DNA from: Kiritimatiellia bacterium | GTDB taxonomy: Bacteria > Verrucomicrobiota > Kiritimatiellia > RFP12 > DVOR01 | Length of the DNA stretch: 64,000 nt | Direction of reading: 5' to 3' | NCBI GenBank assembly: GCA_017558005.1 | Contig: JAFYWN010000015.1 | Coordinates: forward strand, 1-64,000 | Part shown: piece after piece, positions 8,773 through 18,295 of the stretch | How positions within the stretch are numbered: the stretch's first letter is position 1 | Layout: every line of letters starts with the position of its first letter | Translations under genes and position numbers: made by a program | The notes under the pieces: model-generated | What the model was told of the DNA's origin: nothing | The model's input: the letters and a program-made list of their open reading frames with translations, nothing else | Database searches by the model: none

Positions 8773-9251
8773 GCCTGCACCTCAGCGGTTGGTTCGGAGG
8801 TAGAAACAGAGGCTTCCACGGGCGAAACAGGAGCAGACGTAGTCGCCGCGACGACCGACTCGGGAAGCGAAGCCGCATCCGAAGCGGGCGCAGGAGAGGG
8901 AGACGGCTCTGGGGACAAGCCCCCCGGGATAGGATTTTGTGCCAAGACCTCCTCTGGGGTCATCGGCGGAGGCCCAAAGGCCTCATTAAATGTGCCGACC
9001 AATTCAGCTTCAACCTGTTCATAGGAAGCTAACGCATCTGGTTTTAATTGGTCGATATCCGAGACGGCACGATTCAACGAATCGTCAACCATGCGATCCA
9101 TTGACATCAATTCCCGTTTAAACGACTCACTTGCCTGCTTCAAAATGCCGACCCATCGGCCAATTTTACGCGCAGTCTCCGGCAACCGTTTTGGACCCAA
9201 AACGATTACCGCGACAAGCAAAATAACGAGAATTTCAGGAAAGGAAAGCAT
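8769..9251 (-). CDS. tatB: Twin-arginine translocase subunit TatA/TatB
   Basis: A single N-terminal membrane helix beginning MLSFPEILVILLVAVIVLGPKRLPE, followed by an amphipathic helix and a long Ala/Pro/Ser-rich tail. The LGPKRLPE hinge and long C-terminal region favour TatB over TatA, though one-protein systems exist and no second tatA is seen in the window. The ATG at 9251 was chosen because it places the family's Ser-Phe-Pro-Glu start at the N-terminus (160 residues). Confidence 0.85.
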   Translation of the reverse strand: MLSFPEILVILLVAVIVLGPKRLPETARKIGRWVGILKQASESFKRELMSMDRMVDDSLNRAVSDIDQLKPDALASYEQVEAELVGTFNEAFGPPPMTPEEVLAQNPIPGGLSPEPSPSPAPASDAASLPESVVAATTSAPVSPVEASVSTSEPTAEVQA

Positions 9252-9356
9252 TGACGCACAGTCCCGTGAAGTAGAAACACCACGCGGCGTCAAAGACCTC
9301 TTTCAGTCTGCGACAGCCACGCGGTGATAACAAGCGGAATCTCTCCGCTGGTGGTC

Positions 9357-9920
9357 TTACTTGTAAGGAACGAATTCCGCGCGACGATTCAACGTGTACG
9401 ACGATTCATCCATGCCAGGAACGGCAGGCTTATCTTCGCCGAAGGCGCGGGTCTGAATGCGATTGCCATCGATGCCGAGGGAGACCATGTAGTCACGCAC
9501 ACCAATCGCACGCTGTTCAGAGAGGGAGAGGTTGTATTCGTTGGAACCGCGTTCGTCGCAGTGACCTTCAATGATCATCACGTACGTGGGATTTTCCAAG
9601 AGGTACTGAGCGGCATCTTCAGCCTTCGTGAGTTCTTCAGGCGGGAGCATGTAAGAGTCGAAGGAGAAGTAGAGCGCTTCGAGGCCAGCATCCGTCACAC
9701 GCGTACGGGTGTCTTCGAACTTACCATTATCAAATGCGCCCGCATTGGGGTCATTCGGGTCAAAGCCCGCGGCATTAGGGTCAATCGAAGCACCGTCGCC
9801 AGCAAATGCGGCAGCATTGTCATCGCCATAACCATCACCGGCGCCATTGGATTTCGTAGCGCAACCGGTAAAGATCAGTGCCGTGGCGGCAATCAGAGAC
9901 AGGAAGAATGAAGTACGCAT
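9357..9920 (-). CDS. pal: Peptidoglycan-associated lipoprotein Pal
   Basis: Outer-membrane lipoprotein of the Tol-Pal system that tethers the outer membrane to peptidoglycan. It has a signal peptide with lipobox IFTGC, a Gly/Asp/Asn-rich linker, and a C-terminal OmpA-like domain with GHCDERGSNEYNLSLSEQRA, which includes the diaminopimelate-contact Asp/Arg pair. The ATG at 9920 gives 187 residues. It follows tolB by 29 bp, the usual tolB-pal order; tolQ, tolR and tolA are not in the window. Confidence 0.95.
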   Translation of the reverse strand: MRTSFFLSLIAATALIFTGCATKSNGAGDGYGDDNAAAFAGDGASIDPNAAGFDPNDPNAGAFDNGKFEDTRTRVTDAGLEALYFSFDSYMLPPEELTKAEDAAQYLLENPTYVMIIEGHCDERGSNEYNLSLSEQRAIGVRDYMVSLGIDGNRIQTRAFGEDKPAVPGMDESSYTLNRRAEFVPYK

Positions 9921-9949
9921 GGTCTTTGTTCCTATGGTGTGATTGTGAT

Positions 9950-11182
9950 TTATCGACTCCAAGCAGGGCTCAACCACTGGCCCTTGCCGGAGGAGAAAGG
10001 TTTATAGGGAGCGGCGCCCTTTTCAGCGGCATCCAACACCCAGACGGAATATTCCCTGCCCTGCTTACGAGCGGTCACGACATGACGACCATCCGGAGCC
10101 CAGGAAGGAGATTCGTATTGTTCATTCACGGGTGTCAGATAACGCAAAGAGCGTTCGCCAACATCCGGATTAATTACCGCGATGCGATACGGCGCACCGC
10201 GACGCGTGGCGAAGACAATGCCGTTCTTACTCCAATCGGGCTGGACATTTTCGCCACCCTTCAGTGTAAGACGACGGCTCTGCGCCGTAGCGACATCAAC
10301 AATGTAAAGTTGGGGCGTTTTGGAGACATCCGAAACGTAGCAAATACGCTTACCATCCGGCGACCAACACGGACTCGCCTCTGCGGCAAGCGGCGTGCGC
10401 GTCAGACGCGTGAGTTTCTTCGTGATCACATCCATCACATAGAGTTCAGGATTGCCCTGGTGAGAGAGGATAATCGCAAGCTTGTTCGGATCCGTCGGAG
10501 AAGGCACCGCACCTGTGCTCAAACCGCTAAAATTCGCCAAACGATCCACTGCGCCCGTTCGCGTATCTGCACGGAAGACCGTGGCATAACCCAAGCGATA
10601 GCTCGTAAAGTACACCGTGCGACCATCCGCACCCCAGCGCGGGCCCACGATTGGCGAACCATCGGTGGTGATGCGCTTCAAATTCTGTCCATCATAATCG
10701 CACACGTAGAGATCCTGCACGGCCTGACCGCTCTTTCGCGTGCCAGACTGAAAGACCATCGCAAACTTGCTCTGCGCGATTCCCGTCTCACCCGTGGTAG
10801 CATTCACAATCGCATCGGCTAATTCATGGGCGTGACGGCGGACTTGTTCCGTGTCAACCGCAGCGCGATCCCACGCAAAACGTTTTCCTGGCCATGCCAC
10901 CGCAAGCGATTCGGTCACCCCTTGCGAACCTGAAACCGTGCCGGTCACCTTGACCTGGCCATTTGCCGCCAAACGGTACCAACCGCAACGTTGCAAGTCA
11001 TTTTGTAACGTCTTGAAAAAGGTTTGTCCACCTGCACCGCCAGCATTCACGCCAGCTAAAGTCAAAGACTGACGTGCCACCCCCTGAACATTAACATCAA
11101 TCACCGGCGGATTTGCCGCCTGCGCGACCGCAAACGACATCACAACTGCAAAAATCGACAAAAGAAATTGATATGACTTCAT
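9950..11182 (-). CDS. tolB: Tol-Pal system protein TolB
   Basis: Periplasmic beta-propeller partner of Pal. An N-terminal signal peptide ends near AVAQAAN, then comes the TolB amino-terminal domain, then WD40-like PD40 repeats (GPRWGADGRTVYFTSYR, SPCWSPDGKRICYVSD, QPDWSKNGIVFATRR, SPSWAPDGRHVVTARK). The length of 410 residues is standard. A TATAAT hexamer (minus strand, 11199-11194) lies 11 bases from the ATG with GAGAGG between them, so the leader is short. The gene is divergent from the porin/pst operon. Confidence 0.95.
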   Translation of the reverse strand: MKSYQFLLSIFAVVMSFAVAQAANPPVIDVNVQGVARQSLTLAGVNAGGAGGQTFFKTLQNDLQRCGWYRLAANGQVKVTGTVSGSQGVTESLAVAWPGKRFAWDRAAVDTEQVRRHAHELADAIVNATTGETGIAQSKFAMVFQSGTRKSGQAVQDLYVCDYDGQNLKRITTDGSPIVGPRWGADGRTVYFTSYRLGYATVFRADTRTGAVDRLANFSGLSTGAVPSPTDPNKLAIILSHQGNPELYVMDVITKKLTRLTRTPLAAEASPCWSPDGKRICYVSDVSKTPQLYIVDVATAQSRRLTLKGGENVQPDWSKNGIVFATRRGAPYRIAVINPDVGERSLRYLTPVNEQYESPSWAPDGRHVVTARKQGREYSVWVLDAAEKGAAPYKPFSSGKGQWLSPAWSR

Positions 11183-11466
11183 AATTGCCTCTCATTATAA
11201 CATAAACATCGCAGGATTGCGTATCCCCTTCTTTCGCTTTTTTATGCAATTGACACACATCACGCAGCCCTTAACACCTGTGACGCACCCTCCTCCACCA
11301 AATGCTTGCGCCAGATCACGAAACTCTCTTACGCAACGCAAAATGTGCACTCGATGAAAACTCGCGCATTGGATGACGATTTAACACTTTCCCAACAAAG
11401 CCCTCATGCTCTCCTTACATTCATTTTGCATACTATGCGCCGTTTCAAAAGAACAAAAGGAGAAAC
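11183..11466. promoter_or_regulatory. Divergent promoter region between tolB and the porin/pst operon
   Basis: This 284-bp spacer holds the tolB -10 candidate (11194-11199, minus strand). Close to the porin, the two 7-mers CTTACAT (11414-11420) and TTTGCAT (11425-11431) are 11 bp apart start to start, the geometry of a PHO box. They match the consensus CTGTCAT at only 5 and 4 positions, so a PhoB site is possible but not shown. The porin ATG has the strong ribosome binding site AAAAGGAGA. Confidence 0.35.
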
Positions 11467-12822
11467 ATGAAACGTTGTATGACCCTCGCACTTGCGTATC
11501 TTACGGGCAATCTCTTGTTCGCCAGTGACGCAATGGCACTCAATCAAGACAAAAGCGCCCTTGATTTGCGCTTTGGTGGAGATATTCGCTTGCGTTATGA
11601 TGCCACGAATAATCTGCCAAATGAAAAGCATGGGGAAAAGGCTCACAGTGATTACCTGCGGTTGCGGACGCGCTTGTGGGGTAAGGCAAAGATGAATCAG
11701 GTGGAACTCTTTCTGCGCGTGGCAGACGAATTTCGTTACTACCGCTCTGCAGAAGGAGACAAAGGAAAGCAACGCTTCCCCGACGTGCTCTTCATTGACA
11801 ACCTCTACTTGAGCTATAGCGACCTCTTTGACTTTGTAGACGTGAAGATTGGTCGTCAAGAGATGACCTTTGGCGCAAAACGCATCATTAGCGATAGCAC
11901 TGGCGGCGATGGCTCGCGCTCCAACTTCTTTGATGCGGCGCGCCTCACCTTTAAGTTTGACAACCATCGCACCTTAGACGCCTTTGGCATCTATGTGGCA
12001 CGCCATGATTGGTTGCCCACCTTGGGTGAAACGCATGATGCGAAGTCTAAAGGCACCAAGGGTTATGACTACGAAAACACCGGTTATAATCAAACCGAAT
12101 ACGGCGCTGGCCTCTACTACACCGATAAGAGTAATCAGCAGATGCCTTGGGAGGCCTACTACGTATGGAAAGTTGAATCAGGTGAGCACAGTAAGGTCAT
12201 CCCGAAAGGACACACCGACTTTCAGACCCATACCTTTGGCCTGCGCGTCCTGCCAAAATTGACCGAGACCCTCTCGGCGGAGGCTGAGGTCGCAGTGCAG
12301 TTAGGCGATGAGTCCTCCTTTGCCACAATGGCCTACGGCGGTCTGAACTACGCGCCCAAGATGGCACTTAAGCCCAAACTCACCCTCGGCATTCAATACG
12401 TGAGTGGCGATGAAGCAGGCGCACGAGGTGAACACGCATGGAAACCTGTCTTCAACCGCGAAACAGGCGTAGGTGAAGCCGTTGCACCCATGTTTAACAA
12501 GTACGCGTACACCAACTTCCTCTATCCGCACCTCAAACTCACCTTGGCGCTTACAGATGCACAGACCTTAGCCCTCCAAGGCGGCCCGATGTTTGCGCCT
12601 GTACGTGAAGAAGATGGGAGCGGTGGCTCCTATGGCACCTTCCGTGGCGCCTATGCACAGGCAAAGTATACCGTTGCCCTCGGCCAATACATCCATCACG
12701 CATGGGCAAAAGGACTCAACTTTGCCGTCACAGGCGAAGTGCTCACAAAGGGCAACTACTTCAAAGATGACCAAGATGACACCGCCCTCTTCGGCCGCAT
12801 TGAAATGACCTACAAATTCTAA
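11467..12822 (+). CDS. Outer-membrane beta-barrel porin, alginate-export/phosphate-porin-like
   Basis: 451 residues: signal peptide ending near AMALNQD, then alternating amphipathic strands typical of a barrel (RFGGDIRLRYDATNN, YLRLRTRLWGKAKMNQVELFLRV, VDVKIGRQEMTFGAKRII) and a terminal YKF, the usual BAM recognition end. The N-terminal pattern resembles the alginate-export porin domain. It sits 23 bp upstream of pstS with no terminator between, so a role in phosphate or phosphoester uptake across the outer membrane is inferred from context. Substrate specificity cannot be read directly. Confidence 0.75.
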   Translation: MKRCMTLALAYLTGNLLFASDAMALNQDKSALDLRFGGDIRLRYDATNNLPNEKHGEKAHSDYLRLRTRLWGKAKMNQVELFLRVADEFRYYRSAEGDKGKQRFPDVLFIDNLYLSYSDLFDFVDVKIGRQEMTFGAKRIISDSTGGDGSRSNFFDAARLTFKFDNHRTLDAFGIYVARHDWLPTLGETHDAKSKGTKGYDYENTGYNQTEYGAGLYYTDKSNQQMPWEAYYVWKVESGEHSKVIPKGHTDFQTHTFGLRVLPKLTETLSAEAEVAVQLGDESSFATMAYGGLNYAPKMALKPKLTLGIQYVSGDEAGARGEHAWKPVFNRETGVGEAVAPMFNKYAYTNFLYPHLKLTLALTDAQTLALQGGPMFAPVREEDGSGGSYGTFRGAYAQAKYTVALGQYIHHAWAKGLNFAVTGEVLTKGNYFKDDQDDTALFGRIEMTYKF

Positions 12823-12845
12823 TCATTATAAGAAAGGAAGAACTC

Positions 12846-13763
12846 ATGAAAGCAACACTCATTCTTTTAAGCGCCACATTGATGGGCGCAACGTTACAGG
12901 CCGAACGCCTTACCCTGACGGGAGCTGGTGCCTCATTCCCTGCACCTGTCTACCAACAGTGGACGTACGCCTACACCTCCGACAACCTGGGCGCTGCGAT
13001 CAATTACCAGTCGGTGGGGTCGGGTGCAGGCATTAATCAGATTAAGGCTGGCACCATTGACTTCGCAGGCTCTGACGCTCCATTAACCCCTGCCCAATGT
13101 GAAGAAAATGGACTCGTACAGTTCCCGATGCTAACGGGCGCAGTGGTCCCTGTCGTGAACTTGCCGCGCGTGAAAGATGCACAGTTAAAACTCTCAAACG
13201 AGACCTTGATTGATATCTTTTTGGGTGAGATTACAAACTGGAATGATCCGCGCATCGCAGCAGAGAATCCTGGCGTGAAACTGCCGAAGTCATTGCCGAT
13301 TACCGTGGTGCATCGTTCGGATAGCTCGGGCACAACAAACATCTTTACCTCCTACCTTGCGAGTCTTTCCACAAAATGGCAAGAAAAGGTCGGTGCAGGC
13401 AGCAATGTGAAGTGGCCCGTTGGAATTGGTGGCCAGAAGAATCCAGGTGTCTGTAACACCGTAGCTCGCATTCGTGGGGCAATCGGTTACACCGAATACA
13501 CCTACGCTTTGGAAGCGAAATTGGCCACCGTTCAGCTCTGTGATGCGCAGAAACAGTATCATACGGCCGATAAGGCTGCATGGCCAATCCTTGGCACGAC
13601 GTACATCTTATTCCGCAAAGATTTGGCGGCAGAACGTCTTGACGCCCTGAAAGCCTACCTGCGGTGGTGCTTTGAAAAGGGCGATGTTCAGGCGCTCAAG
13701 TTGCACTACACGCCTCTTCCTGCATCGACAAAGGCAGAAGTCTTAATAGATACCCTGAAGTAA
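12846..13763 (+). CDS. pstS: Phosphate ABC transporter, periplasmic phosphate-binding protein
   Basis: PstS binds inorganic phosphate for the PstCAB importer. Signal peptide (ends near LQAERL), then LTLTGAGASFPAPVYQQW, the family N-terminus, then YQSVGSGAGINQIKAGTIDFAGSDAPL and HRSDSSGTTNIFTSYL, which supply the phosphate-coordinating Ser/Thr/Asp residues. 305 residues. AGAAAGGAAG precedes the ATG. Order porin-pstS-pstC-pstA-pstB-phoU on one strand with short gaps means one transcription unit. Confidence 0.97.
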   Translation: MKATLILLSATLMGATLQAERLTLTGAGASFPAPVYQQWTYAYTSDNLGAAINYQSVGSGAGINQIKAGTIDFAGSDAPLTPAQCEENGLVQFPMLTGAVVPVVNLPRVKDAQLKLSNETLIDIFLGEITNWNDPRIAAENPGVKLPKSLPITVVHRSDSSGTTNIFTSYLASLSTKWQEKVGAGSNVKWPVGIGGQKNPGVCNTVARIRGAIGYTEYTYALEAKLATVQLCDAQKQYHTADKAAWPILGTTYILFRKDLAAERLDALKAYLRWCFEKGDVQALKLHYTPLPASTKAEVLIDTLK

Positions 13764-13788
13764 TCTCCACACATCAGTAGCGTTTGAG

Positions 13789-14667
13789 ATGAAACGAATC
13801 GCATTTTTAGACACTACATTCCGCAACGTCTGCCTCATTTGTGCAGGCGTTTGCGGAGTATTGACGTTGACCCTTTTCCTTCAGCTCGCCAGTGCTTCAG
13901 GAGAGGCATGGCAAACCTTTGGGTGGGGCTTTTTAATCTCTACTGAATGGGATCCCGTGACCAATGTCTACGGTGCATTACCTGCGATTGTGGGGACCTT
14001 ACTCACCACGGGACTCGCCCTGTTCATTGCATTATCCCTTGCCTTTGTGTGTGCACTTCAGATTGTTGATGCGCCACCCGTATTATCCAAAATCCTAAGT
14101 TACGGAATTGACCTATTAGCTGCAATTCCCTCTGTAATTTATGGTATGTGGGGGCTATTCATCCTTTGTCCACTCTTACAAGAGGCCTTCTGGCTATTGG
14201 AAATTGACACCAATGGGTTTGGTTTATTAGCCGCATCCCTCATTTTGGCATTGATGATTCTGCCCTACATCTGTGCGGTCATGCGTGATGTTTTGAAAAT
14301 GACTCCAGTCCTATTGAAAGAAGCCGCCATGGGCGCGGGGTGTACCACCTGGGAATGCGCACGCGACATCCTTTTGCGACATGGTGCTAAAGAATTGCTT
14401 GGGGGTGTTTTTATTGGCCTTGGCCGAGCGCTTGGAGAAACGATGGCAGTGCTTTTTGTGGTTGGGAATGTTATTGAGATCCCAGGGTCTCTATTAGAGG
14501 GATGCACCACAATTGCCGCCACCCTGGCGAATAATTTTGCCGAAGCAGACGGTCTTCAACAGAGTGTTTTATTTGCTCTGGGATTGATTTTGTTACTGAT
14601 GGCCTTTGGGATTCAAATCCTTGCGCACTGTTATCTTCGAAAGACTGCACAGAAAAAAGGAGCATAA
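13789..14667 (+). CDS. pstC: Phosphate ABC transporter permease PstC
   Basis: Membrane subunit with six predicted spans, 292 residues. FLISTEWDPVTNVYGALPAIVGTLLTTGLAL is the PstC N-terminal signature; AAIPSVIYGMWGLFIL and the EAAMGAGCTTWECARDILLR coupling helix followed by GRALGETMAVLFVVGN are the conserved permease regions. It starts 25 bp after pstS and ends 2 bp before pstA. Confidence 0.96.
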   Translation: MKRIAFLDTTFRNVCLICAGVCGVLTLTLFLQLASASGEAWQTFGWGFLISTEWDPVTNVYGALPAIVGTLLTTGLALFIALSLAFVCALQIVDAPPVLSKILSYGIDLLAAIPSVIYGMWGLFILCPLLQEAFWLLEIDTNGFGLLAASLILALMILPYICAVMRDVLKMTPVLLKEAAMGAGCTTWECARDILLRHGAKELLGGVFIGLGRALGETMAVLFVVGNVIEIPGSLLEGCTTIAATLANNFAEADGLQQSVLFALGLILLLMAFGIQILAHCYLRKTAQKKGA

Positions 14668-14669
14668 CG

Positions 14670-15563
14670 ATGGCTCTTCATTTGCCCTCTCCCAGAAATA
14701 CATCCCCCTCAATGACATTACGCCCCTTCTTTTGGCGAAAGCTTCAAAATGGTTTGGTTCAAACCTTTTCAATTATCGCATTAGCGCTTGCGATTGGCGC
14801 AATGCTCTGGATCTTAGGAACCATTTTTAGCCGTGGTGGCGAGGTGCTTTCATGGGATTTTTTAACAAACTCCTCTAAGCCCTATGGAGTCCCCGGCAAT
14901 GGCATTGCGAATGCGCTATTAGGCACCCTCATGATTACTGTTACCGCCGCTGTAATCGCAATTCCAATTGCCCTCGCTGCAGGCATTGGTCTATCTGAGT
15001 TTGCAAAACAGTCTCGTTTTGCCAATCTCATGCGATTCTGTATCAATGTCATGATGGGCATTCCTTCCATTCTCATTGGGCTCTTTGTCTATATGCTTTG
15101 GGTCGTACCACAAAAAAGCTTTTCTGGTTTTGCAGGTGCGCTCGCCCTTGCAATATTGATGATTCCAGTGATTACGCGCACAACGGAAGATATGCTTCGC
15201 ATGGTCTCTGACCATTTGCGTGAAGCCGCATTGGCATTGGGCTGTTCTCGTTGGGAAATGATTGTCCAGGTTGTTTGCAAATCTGCGCGCAATGGATTAG
15301 TTAGCGGCATCTTACTCGCCGTCGCTCGTGTAGCAGGAGAAACGGCCCCCCTCCTCTTTACGGCACTCTTTGCCGACACTTGGCCTCGCGATTTCTTCAC
15401 CCACCCCACGGCCAACATCCCCGTACTCATCACAGAAACCACTACGAATTCTCCCTTTGAAGCAATGCATCAAGTTGGATGGGGCGCTGCGCTTGTAATT
15501 ACCCTCATCGTCCTCATTATCAACATCGTTGCAAAGACATGTTTTCGTGAACAGAAGAGGTGA
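14670..15563 (+). CDS. pstA: Phosphate ABC transporter permease PstA
   Basis: Second permease subunit, 297 residues with six predicted spans. FLTNSSKPYGVPGNGIANALLGTLMIT, MGIPSILIGLFVYMLWV and the coupling segment EAALALGCSRWEMIVQVV followed by ARVAGETAPLLFTALF are standard PstA features. The first 30 or so residues are polar and slightly longer than usual. The ATG comes two bases after the pstC stop, with the AAGGAG site lying inside pstC, so translation is coupled. Confidence 0.96.
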   Translation: MALHLPSPRNTSPSMTLRPFFWRKLQNGLVQTFSIIALALAIGAMLWILGTIFSRGGEVLSWDFLTNSSKPYGVPGNGIANALLGTLMITVTAAVIAIPIALAAGIGLSEFAKQSRFANLMRFCINVMMGIPSILIGLFVYMLWVVPQKSFSGFAGALALAILMIPVITRTTEDMLRMVSDHLREAALALGCSRWEMIVQVVCKSARNGLVSGILLAVARVAGETAPLLFTALFADTWPRDFFTHPTANIPVLITETTTNSPFEAMHQVGWGAALVITLIVLIINIVAKTCFREQKR

Positions 15564-15572
15564 TTTGAAATT

Positions 15573-16352
15573 ATGAATACAGTAAACAATATGACAAATC
15601 CTAAAATTAAGGTACGCAACCTCTCGTTTTACTATGAGAATGGTCATCAAGCGCTTTTCAACAACGACCTCGACATCCGCGAGCATGCAATCACCGCAGT
15701 GATAGGCCCCTCTGGATGTGGAAAATCCACGCATCTGCGCACCTACAACCGGATCTATTCCCTTCATCGCGGCCAACGTGCCGAGGGTGAAATCTGGTTA
15801 GACGGCATTAACATTCTGGCACCAGAGACAGACCTCTTATTGTTGCGCCGGCGGGTAGGCATGATCTTCCAACGCCCGACCCCCTTCCCTATGAGTGTCT
15901 TTGAAAATGTAGCCTATCCCCTTCGGTTACATTTTAAAATGAACAAACGAGAAGTCGCAGATCGCGTTGAGCAAGCTTTACGGGATGCCTCCCTTTGGGA
16001 AGAAGTTAAAGACACCCTTCACAAGTCAGGTCAGGCACTTTCTGGTGGTCAACAGCAACGCCTCTGTATCGCTCGCGCCATTGTGACAGAGCCCGAGGTC
16101 CTCCTTTTAGACGAGCCCACTTCGGCGATTGACCCCGTAGCAACCCTTAAAATTGAAGACTTGCTACTACGCCTAAAAGAACGTTTTACCATCGTCATCG
16201 TAACCCACAATATGCAACAAGCTGCACGCATCAGTGATGTAACCGCATTTTTCTACAAAGGCCACATCGTTGAGACGGGTGAAACAAAACAAGTCTTCAC
16301 TACTCCCAAACAGAAACAAACCGAAGAATACATCACTGGACGTTTTGGTTAA
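15573..16352 (+). CDS. pstB: Phosphate ABC transporter ATP-binding protein PstB
   Basis: ATPase of the phosphate importer, 259 residues. Walker [10 protein letters not shown], signature [14 protein letters not shown], Walker [12 protein letters not shown] and the H-loop [11 protein letters not shown] are intact. The residue after Walker A is His (STHLRTYNR) where PstB normally has Leu or Phe; this should not block ATP binding. An ATG at 15591 ([10 protein letters not shown]) is an alternative start. It follows pstA by 9 bp and precedes phoU by about 40 bp. Confidence 0.96.
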   Translation: MNTVNNMTNPKIKVRNLSFYYENGHQALFNNDLDIREHAITAVIGPSGCGKSTHLRTYNRIYSLHRGQRAEGEIWLDGINILAPETDLLLLRRRVGMIFQRPTPFPMSVFENVAYPLRLHFKMNKREVADRVEQALRDASLWEEVKDTLHKSGQALSGGQQQRLCIARAIVTEPEVLLLDEPTSAIDPVATLKIEDLLLRLKERFTIVIVTHNMQQAARISDVTAFFYKGHIVETGETKQVFTTPKQKQTEEYITGRFG

Positions 16353-16391
16353 TCCCCCCCTCTCATTCACCCCGACACAAAAAGGATTCTT

Positions 16392-17090
16392 ATGCGCGAT
16401 CGTTTTAACACTGAAATTAATCTCTTAAAGCACCATCTTCTCAATCTTGCCAATGAGGTCTGTGCAATGATTGAAAAAACCGCTTTAGCATTGCAAACAT
16501 TAGACATCAAATGCGCCACCGAGGTGATTCAAAATGATGCCGCGATTGACCTCGAAGAGGTAGAAATCGAAGAAGCGTGCCTCAAATTGATTGCACTCTA
16601 CCAACCCGTTGCCGCAGATTTACGCCTCATCATCACCCTCCTAAAGGTCAATGGAGAATTGGAGCGAATCGCCGACTTGGCCACCGATATCGCCGAACGG
16701 ATTTTTCTTATCGCTGGGAACCAACCGCCTGAAGCACATAAGATTGATTTCTCTCCCATGCTGAACGAAGCTCAAAAAATGTTGCGCGATGCCGTTAAAT
16801 CCCTCGTCAATCGCAACCCCACCCTCGCCCGCATCGTCATTCTTGAAGATGATACGGTCGATCGCTTAGACCGAGAGATTAATGCACTTGTGGAACGCAT
16901 CTTTGAGAAAGACTACCGTTTTGCCACCTACGCGCATCACGTTGCCACCATTTCACATGCCATTGAACGCATCGCAGACTGTACCACAAACATCTGCGAA
17001 GATGTCATTTACTTAGACAATGGCGCGATTGTCCGTCATACCCTGCGAAACCAATTAGCAATAGCACCCACTCCCCCCGTCGAAGATTAA
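16392..17090 (+). CDS. phoU: Phosphate-specific transport regulator PhoU
   Basis: All-helical protein of 232 residues with two PhoU three-helix repeats, each with the metal-binding E/D-x3-D style motif (RIADLATDIAERIF in the first, RIADCTTNICEDVIY in the second). PhoU couples PstSCAB activity to the PhoR kinase and keeps Pho genes off when phosphate is plentiful. It is the last gene of the pst operon, and a hairpin terminator follows at 17172-17202. No phoB or phoR is in the window. Confidence 0.95.
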   Translation: MRDRFNTEINLLKHHLLNLANEVCAMIEKTALALQTLDIKCATEVIQNDAAIDLEEVEIEEACLKLIALYQPVAADLRLIITLLKVNGELERIADLATDIAERIFLIAGNQPPEAHKIDFSPMLNEAQKMLRDAVKSLVNRNPTLARIVILEDDTVDRLDREINALVERIFEKDYRFATYAHHVATISHAIERIADCTTNICEDVIYLDNGAIVRHTLRNQLAIAPTPPVED

Positions 17091-17171
17091 CCGAAAATAA
17101 AGTCATTCGACACCACGCTACACAACGCCGACAAGGCCCGCCACCTCTTCTGCGTGCGTCACCAACCACAA

Positions 17172-17202
17172 AAAAGCACCCCCTTCACAAAGAGGTGCTT
17201 TT
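17172..17202. terminator. Bidirectional hairpin terminator after phoU
   Basis: AAAAGCACC (17172-17180) pairs with GGTGCTTTT (17194-17202) around a 13-base loop. A/T runs flank both sides, so it can stop phoU transcripts from the left and transcripts of the convergent lipoprotein gene from the right. Confidence 0.8.
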
Positions 17203-17241
17203 AAAACATCTGCGACAAGCAGAATAAGGTGAAAGACCGCC

Positions 17242-17769
17242 TTATTCCTTATCAGAGGTGTAGTCCTGCAAAACTTCCCAGGGCTTCATGCGAACAATCT
17301 TTTTACCTTCATCAATCAAAATCGACTGATGTTCCTGCAAGGTCAAGCCCGTAATGTTTGCGGGATAGCCCACCACTTCACAATCGATAGTCGAGAAGAA
17401 GAAGTAGTCGGTCACTTTGTATTTGTATGCCACGCCCAACAAGGCATCTGCCTTCGTTTGTTCGCAAGCATTGTAAGTTGCTGCAGCCTTAGCCTTATTC
17501 ACTGCGCGATCCGTGGGGAAGAAACCCAGGTTCCAACCAGGAACATTCGCATACTTCGATTCACCCGACACAAAAAGACCAAACCACACCTTAGCTGAAC
17601 CCTTCGCGGTGGTGCGTGTCTGATCAATCTTCCATTCGGTATTGTACTTCGGACCTTCTTCTGCGCTCGGATTAATCACAGACTGCGTATCACGTTCAGT
17701 GTGATAGGATACGCATCCCGTCAACATTGCAATTAAGGCAACACTAGTAAGAAGTGTAAACTTTTTCAT
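17242..17769 (-). CDS. Putative outer-membrane lipoprotein of unknown function
   Basis: 175-residue protein beginning MKKFTLLTSVALIAMLTGC, a clean type II signal peptide whose lipobox is MLTGC. The mature part has a VWFGLFVSGESKYANVPGW segment, a helix AVNKAKAAATYNACEQTKADALLGVAY and YKVTDYFFFSTIDCEVVGYPA, a layout seen in small outer-membrane lipoproteins, but I cannot assign a family. The start at 17769 has a strong AGGAGG site five bases upstream. The 1.3-kb repeat-rich region lies in front of it. Confidence 0.7.
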   Translation of the reverse strand: MKKFTLLTSVALIAMLTGCVSYHTERDTQSVINPSAEEGPKYNTEWKIDQTRTTAKGSAKVWFGLFVSGESKYANVPGWNLGFFPTDRAVNKAKAAATYNACEQTKADALLGVAYKYKVTDYFFFSTIDCEVVGYPANITGLTLQEHQSILIDEGKKIVRMKPWEVLQDYTSDKE

Positions 17770-18146
17770 GAGGACCTCCTTTGGTGAGTTTGTTATATGG
17801 CATTTGACAGAGATATCGTACCCTGCCCCGTAACCATACTTACAATTTAACACACACAGGTGTCACAGTCAAGGTTCTATACTCATTTTATTCATTTCTC
17901 AAAATACACCTGCCCCGCATCTCTGAAGAGCTTGTGCCAAAGACTGGAAAGTCGCTCATTCCCTCAACTTCCTCCCTTTTTACCCACACGGCCATCCCGA
18001 CACGAAGAAGCCACACAGCCAAACTAATCGGTTTTTTCTCGGTTTATTTTTAATAATAAGGAGGTGCGAGAGCATAGAAAGTGCTTGAGGGTGCTATGTC
18101 GGGGATGTTCTGCTGGCGGGGCTTTTATGCGGTCCAACAATGGACC

Positions 18147-18244
18147 GCCACAGAACGATTGATTACGACAAATGGCTTGTTTTTCAGTAGCACAGCCTAG
18201 TGTGACTTCGCCCGCCGGCCACAGAACGATTGATTACGACAAAT
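18147..18244. repeat. 27-bp direct repeat pair
   Basis: The word starting GCCACAGAACGATTG occurs identically at 18147-18173 and 18218-18244, 71 bp apart. The first copy directly follows the inverted repeat GGTCCAACAATGGACC. Confidence 0.85.
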
Positions 18245-18295
18245 AGTGGGTCTTCGTGCCCTTGTAAGCCTCAAGTCCTGGCACCCTTACTCATC

